From Planctomycetes bacterium UBA1146 (GTDB lineage: Bacteria; Planctomycetota; UBA8108; UBA1146), in NCBI GenBank assembly GCA_002311345.1, contig DCAA01000017.1, positions 773 through 17,973 of the forward strand: 17,201 bases of DNA, written 5' to 3'. The position numbers were made by a program, and so were the translations under genes. The first letter of the stretch is position 1. Every line of letters starts with the position of its first letter. Below the pieces are notes generated by a model. The model worked only from the letters and a program-made list of their open reading frames with translations, searched no databases and was not told the origin of the DNA. This document shows, piece after piece, positions 14,238-17,201 of this stretch.

Positions 14238-15107
14238 TCACGCAAGGCAGCGGCGACCCAGTTCGACCAGTTTCTCCTGGTGATGCTGTGTTCCCCACAC
14301 CACACATCCAATAGCAAACAGCGTGATGATGGCATCCATGCGTTCATCATCGAGCCAGTCCGGGTATTGACCGTAGCCATCGAGGAATGATTCTCGCAAC
14401 GATGGGGATTCCTGCCAGGTACCCACCTGCAGCCGGACCAGATCGAAGCCGGGGTGATTGAGGTGGGCATGTTCGAAGTCGATGATGCCGAGACGATGAC
14501 CATCCCACAGCCAGTTGCGTGGCTGATAATCGTTGTGGCACGCCACGCGGCGGTCGTTAGCGAAGAGGCTCCCATCGCCGATACACTTTGTCGCTTGAAC
14601 GATCTGGTCATCCTCAAGGACACCGTCTGCTTTGTCGATCCACCCCTGGAGTCGTTCGGGCATAGCCTTCGAAAGAGCTACCGGATCTTCATCGACAACT
14701 TCCAGTCGATGAAGTTCTCGCAGGAAGACACCCGTCTGGCGGTGGATAATGTGAAGTTCTTGTTCGGAATCTGTGCCGGATTCGACCGGTTCTCCGGCTA
14801 CCGCCGAGATGAGCAGTAGCCCTTCTTGCTCACTCGAGTCGAGCAGTTCCGGACGGTTTGCCAGTTCCTGGGCGATCTGCGGTAACCACTGGCGAAGCGC
14901 CTGTTCTTCTTGCCTCCAACTGCGTCGCTGGGGATGCCACTTGAGGAATGCAGCGGAGCCATCGGAACAGGTACCAGCCCACACCCGGCAGGATCCGCCG
15001 GGATCAACACGCCTTTGGGCGTCGAATTGCCACCGCCTACTGGCGCAGGCGGTGATGCGGTTGTCGTCCGGAACTGACTTGTCAGCGTTGCGCTTGTGAT
15101 CGATCAC
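14238..15107 (-). CDS. APH/choline kinase-family phosphotransferase
   Basis: A roughly 289-aa cytoplasmic kinase-like protein. The catalytic Brenner motif HNDYQPRNWLW (191-201; H191, D193, N198) is followed by the metal-binding IIDFEHA (208-214; D210, E212). These are the two hallmarks of aminoglycoside phosphotransferases, choline/ethanolamine kinases and related small-molecule kinases. FLKWHPQ (54-60) probably holds the ATP-binding Lys56. The substrate cannot be told from sequence, and antibiotic resistance should not be assumed. The start is uncertain: no ATG is in a suitable place, and the GTG at 15105-15107 is chosen because it clears the divergent permease start. A TTG at 15207-15209 would overlap that start. 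The gene is convergent with the TPR gene and divergent from the permease, with 86 bases between. Confidence 0.83.
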   Translation of the reverse strand: MIDHKRNADKSVPDDNRITACASRRWQFDAQRRVDPGGSCRVWAGTCSDGSAAFLKWHPQRRSWRQEEQALRQWLPQIAQELANRPELLDSSEQEGLLLISAVAGEPVESGTDSEQELHIIHRQTGVFLRELHRLEVVDEDPVALSKAMPERLQGWIDKADGVLEDDQIVQATKCIGDGSLFANDRRVACHNDYQPRNWLWDGHRLGIIDFEHAHLNHPGFDLVRLQVGTWQESPSLRESFLDGYGQYPDWLDDERMDAIITLFAIGCVVWGTQHHQEKLVELGRRCLA

Positions 15108-15193
15108 GATATTCGATCCGTTTCTGCAATCGAGAGCGGAGGTTACGCTACGCCGACAGCCAGCAAGGGGCAACAAGGTAAAGGCAGCATCGA

Positions 15194-16537
15194 TTGAATG
15201 CCGGTCCAAAAAAAATAGGCCTCTTCTCCGCAGTCATTCTCGTCTTCACGACGATGGTCGGAGCGGGAGTCTTCACCACTACCGGACAGTTCGCCGCCAC
15301 CCTGGGAAACCCGCTGGACATCTTGCTGGCATGGGTGATCGCGGCCCTGTTCGCCATCACAGGCGTTCTCACCCTGGGAGAACTGGGAGCGATGTTGCCC
15401 TCCAGTGGCGGCGAGTACATCTACTTCCAGCGTGCCTATGGCAAACATGCCGGATTTGTCGGGGGGTTGCTGGTGGGCCCCCTCTCCTGGCCCATCGGAG
15501 GGGCCTTTGTCGCACGGGCCATCGGTGTCCACTTCAACGACCTGGTTCCTGAGGTGAGCACCGAGGTGGCAGCGATCGTCGCCATCCTTGGCCTCACCTG
15601 GGTTCACATCCGGGGGTTGCACTTCGGCGCCACCTTCAACAACTTTACATCGCTGGCGAAGGTAGCACTGTTACTCGCCTTTATCATCGGCGGACTGCTC
15701 GTGACCGGGGGAGTGCCCGCCGAGAGCAGCGGCGAGGTCGAACTTCCGACCGGTATCGACAGGTTCGGGGGAATCTTCTTCGCCACCATAATGGTGATGT
15801 TCGCATACGCTGGTTACGGAGCGATCGTGCTGATCTCCTCCGAGGTGGAGAATCCGCAGCGAACCCTGCCGCGGGCGATGATCTTCGGCGTCGTTGCGGT
15901 GGCACTCCTTTATCTACTGGTAAATATCGTCTTTCTGTCGGTGTTGCCTCCAGAGCAGATGGTGACCGAATCAGGTGGGGCCCTCACCGATCTCGGCGCA
16001 GTGACCGCAGGTCATCTGTTCGGCGACAAGGTCGCTGGTGTCTTCGATCTGGTGTTCGTGATCCTGGTTCTCTCGACCCTCAGCGCGGTCATCCAGGTCG
16101 GGGCACGGGTTGCCTGGGCGATGGCGAAGCGTGGCGATCTACCTGCCCCGATGTCGAAACTCAACGGCAAGGGTGCACCCGGCAACTGCCTGCTTCTCCA
16201 GGCGGTCATCCTGCTTTCTCTGACCCTCTTTTTCGATGAGCAACAACTGTTGATCCTCAACGGTTTGGTGGTGCTACTGATCACGGCTCCGACGGCTCTG
16301 GCTCTGTTCGTGTTGCGAAAGCGTGAGCCCGATCTCGAACGTCCGTTCCGGGTTCCCTGGTATCCCTGGGTGCCCCTGGTCAATCTTGCTCTGAGCCTGA
16401 CCATCGCCGTCTCCCTGTTTTTGTGGAGGGACTGGCGCTATGCCCTGTGGTCGGCGGGGTTGGTGCTGGTACTGTGGGCGTTGAGACCACTGCTTCATCA
16501 GCGGACGGAGACGGACGGGAAAGGTGCTACCGGATGA
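15194..16537 (+). CDS. APC-family amino acid / amine permease
   Basis: A 447-aa secondary transporter of the amino acid-polyamine-organocation superfamily with about 12 hydrophobic segments. The first helix contains the substrate-binding MVGAGVFTTTG (21-31), helix 2 is followed by GELGAMLPSSGGEYIYFQRAYG, and the helix 6 region FAYAGYGAIVLISSEVENPQRTLPRA is typical of the family. The sequence begins at the first helix from the TTG at 15194, and an in-frame TAA (15179-15181) with no other start between makes this TTG the only early start. AAAGG (15180-15184) is a modest ribosome site. The stop TGA overlaps the sulfatase ATG (ATGA, 16534-16537), so the two are probably one transcript with coupled translation. 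The exact substrate is unknown. Confidence 0.93.
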   Translation: MNAGPKKIGLFSAVILVFTTMVGAGVFTTTGQFAATLGNPLDILLAWVIAALFAITGVLTLGELGAMLPSSGGEYIYFQRAYGKHAGFVGGLLVGPLSWPIGGAFVARAIGVHFNDLVPEVSTEVAAIVAILGLTWVHIRGLHFGATFNNFTSLAKVALLLAFIIGGLLVTGGVPAESSGEVELPTGIDRFGGIFFATIMVMFAYAGYGAIVLISSEVENPQRTLPRAMIFGVVAVALLYLLVNIVFLSVLPPEQMVTESGGALTDLGAVTAGHLFGDKVAGVFDLVFVILVLSTLSAVIQVGARVAWAMAKRGDLPAPMSKLNGKGAPGNCLLLQAVILLSLTLFFDEQQLLILNGLVVLLITAPTALALFVLRKREPDLERPFRVPWYPWVPLVNLALSLTIAVSLFLWRDWRYALWSAGLVLVLWALRPLLHQRTETDGKGATG

Positions 16538-17201
16538 CCAGAGTTTTCCTCCTTCTGTTGGTGCTGTTGCCACAAGTGGTGATCGCAGCACCAGCGGAAG
16601 CCACCCCTCCTAACATCATCGTCATCTTCTGTGATGATCTCGGTTACGGCGATCTCGGTTGCTTCGGCCACCCGACCATCGCCACGCCCCATCTCGATCA
16701 GATGGCCGCCGAAGGGCAGAAGTGGACCCAGTTCTACGTTGCGGCGCCGGTCTGTACCCCCAGTCGCGCCGGATTGATGACGGGGCGACTGCCGATTCGA
16801 AGTGGGCTCTGCTCTGCAAAGCGCCGTGTACTGTTTCCCAACTCTGCCGGCGGCATTCCCGATTCCGAGATCACCATCCCGGAGTTGTTGAAGAAGGCCG
16901 GCTATGCCACCGGCATGGTCGGCAAGTGGCACCTGGGACATCTGCCGCGCTATCTGCCGCACCGACACGGTTTCGATCAATGGTTCGGGGTGCCCTACTC
17001 CAATGATATGGATCGTAACAATAAAGGTCCGAAGGGCTGGGAGGCCTTTCTCGAGCCGAAGTTCGAGTACTGGGACGTGCCTCTACATCGCAATGATGAG
17101 GTGATCGAACGACCCACCGATCAACGTACTCTCACCCAACGCTACGGAGATGAAGCGGTCCGGTTCATCGATGCACACAAGGACGAGCCGTTCTTTCTCT
17201 A
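16534..17201 (+). CDS. Secreted type I sulfatase (3' end cut by window)
   Basis: The N-terminal 222 residues of an alkaline-phosphatase-superfamily sulfatase that removes sulfate esters from glycans or other metabolites. A signal peptide (about 1-19) directs export. Metal residues lie in FCDDLGYGD (32-40; D34, D35). The formylglycine motif is CTPSR (74-78), the canonical Cys-type CxPSR that needs an FGE or anSME maturase, and GKWHLG (130-135) supplies catalytic Lys131 and His133. The arrangement is that of arylsulfatase A/GALNS-like enzymes (S1 family), usually 450-550 aa. The gene overlaps the permease stop by ATGA, with GGAAAGG shortly upstream. Secreted sulfatases are abundant in marine Planctomycetota, which use sulfated polysaccharides. 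Confidence 0.96.
   Translation, partial: MTRVFLLLLVLLPQVVIAAPAEATPPNIIVIFCDDLGYGDLGCFGHPTIATPHLDQMAAEGQKWTQFYVAAPVCTPSRAGLMTGRLPIRSGLCSAKRRVLFPNSAGGIPDSEITIPELLKKAGYATGMVGKWHLGHLPRYLPHRHGFDQWFGVPYSNDMDRNNKGPKGWEAFLEPKFEYWDVPLHRNDEVIERPTDQRTLTQRYGDEAVRFIDAHKDEPFFL

Noticed and set aside
15108..15209. Start of the APH-family kinase at a TTG at 15209
   Set aside because: It would overlap the divergent permease start and add residues before the kinase domain without support; the GTG at 15107 is preferred, though not proven.
1..17201. CRISPR arrays, tRNA or rRNA genes, insertion sequences, prophage
   Set aside because: No regularly spaced repeats, cloverleaf-like segments, transposase motifs or phage genes were seen in reading either strand.

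Overview
The window is a gene-dense bacterial chromosome segment with 13 protein-coding genes, two of them cut by the window edges. I see no rRNA, tRNA, CRISPR array or insertion sequence. The best guess for the source is a member of the Planctomycetota or a close relative. This rests on the secreted L-type lectin at 6732-7742, which ends in a pair of dockerin-like calcium repeats followed by a Cys-rich tail, and on the secreted sulfatase at the right edge; both are common in that group. It is an inference from family knowledge, not a proof.

Left part (1-6221). A PilT-type twitching ATPase (partial, minus strand) diverges from rnc (RNase III, plus strand). Facing rnc across a strong nested hairpin terminator is a minus-strand gene for a secreted protein with one secretin-type N-domain. 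Upstream of that gene lies an essentially perfect sigma-54 (RpoN) -24/-12 promoter. On the other side of the same divergent region is mfd, the transcription-repair coupling factor.

Middle part (6218-9009). Three minus-strand genes follow: a small four-helix membrane protein whose stop overlaps the mfd stop, the lectin/dockerin-like exoprotein, and a two-domain cupin lipoprotein. Two compact hairpins sit between the last two, directly in front of the lectin ribosome binding site.

Plus-strand operon (9010-14219). It starts at a TTG codon with a near-perfect Shine-Dalgarno and runs through a secreted metal-dependent amidohydrolase, a lipoprotein paralogue that has lost most metal ligands, a GT39/ArnT-type membrane glycosyltransferase and a secreted TPR protein. 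ATGA overlaps or a short gap join the genes. All products are predicted to be exported or membrane-bound, so this looks like a cell-envelope unit. The divergently transcribed cupin lipoprotein may belong with it.

Right part (14238-17201). A minus-strand APH/choline-kinase-type phosphotransferase diverges from an APC-family amino acid/amine permease. The permease is coupled by an ATGA overlap to a secreted type I sulfatase, which is cut by the window end.

The most interesting points are the sigma-54 promoter before the lone secretin-domain gene, the active/degenerate amidohydrolase pair in an envelope operon, the lectin with dockerin-like repeats, the permease-sulfatase coupling, and an Asn in place of a metal-binding Asp in RNase III.
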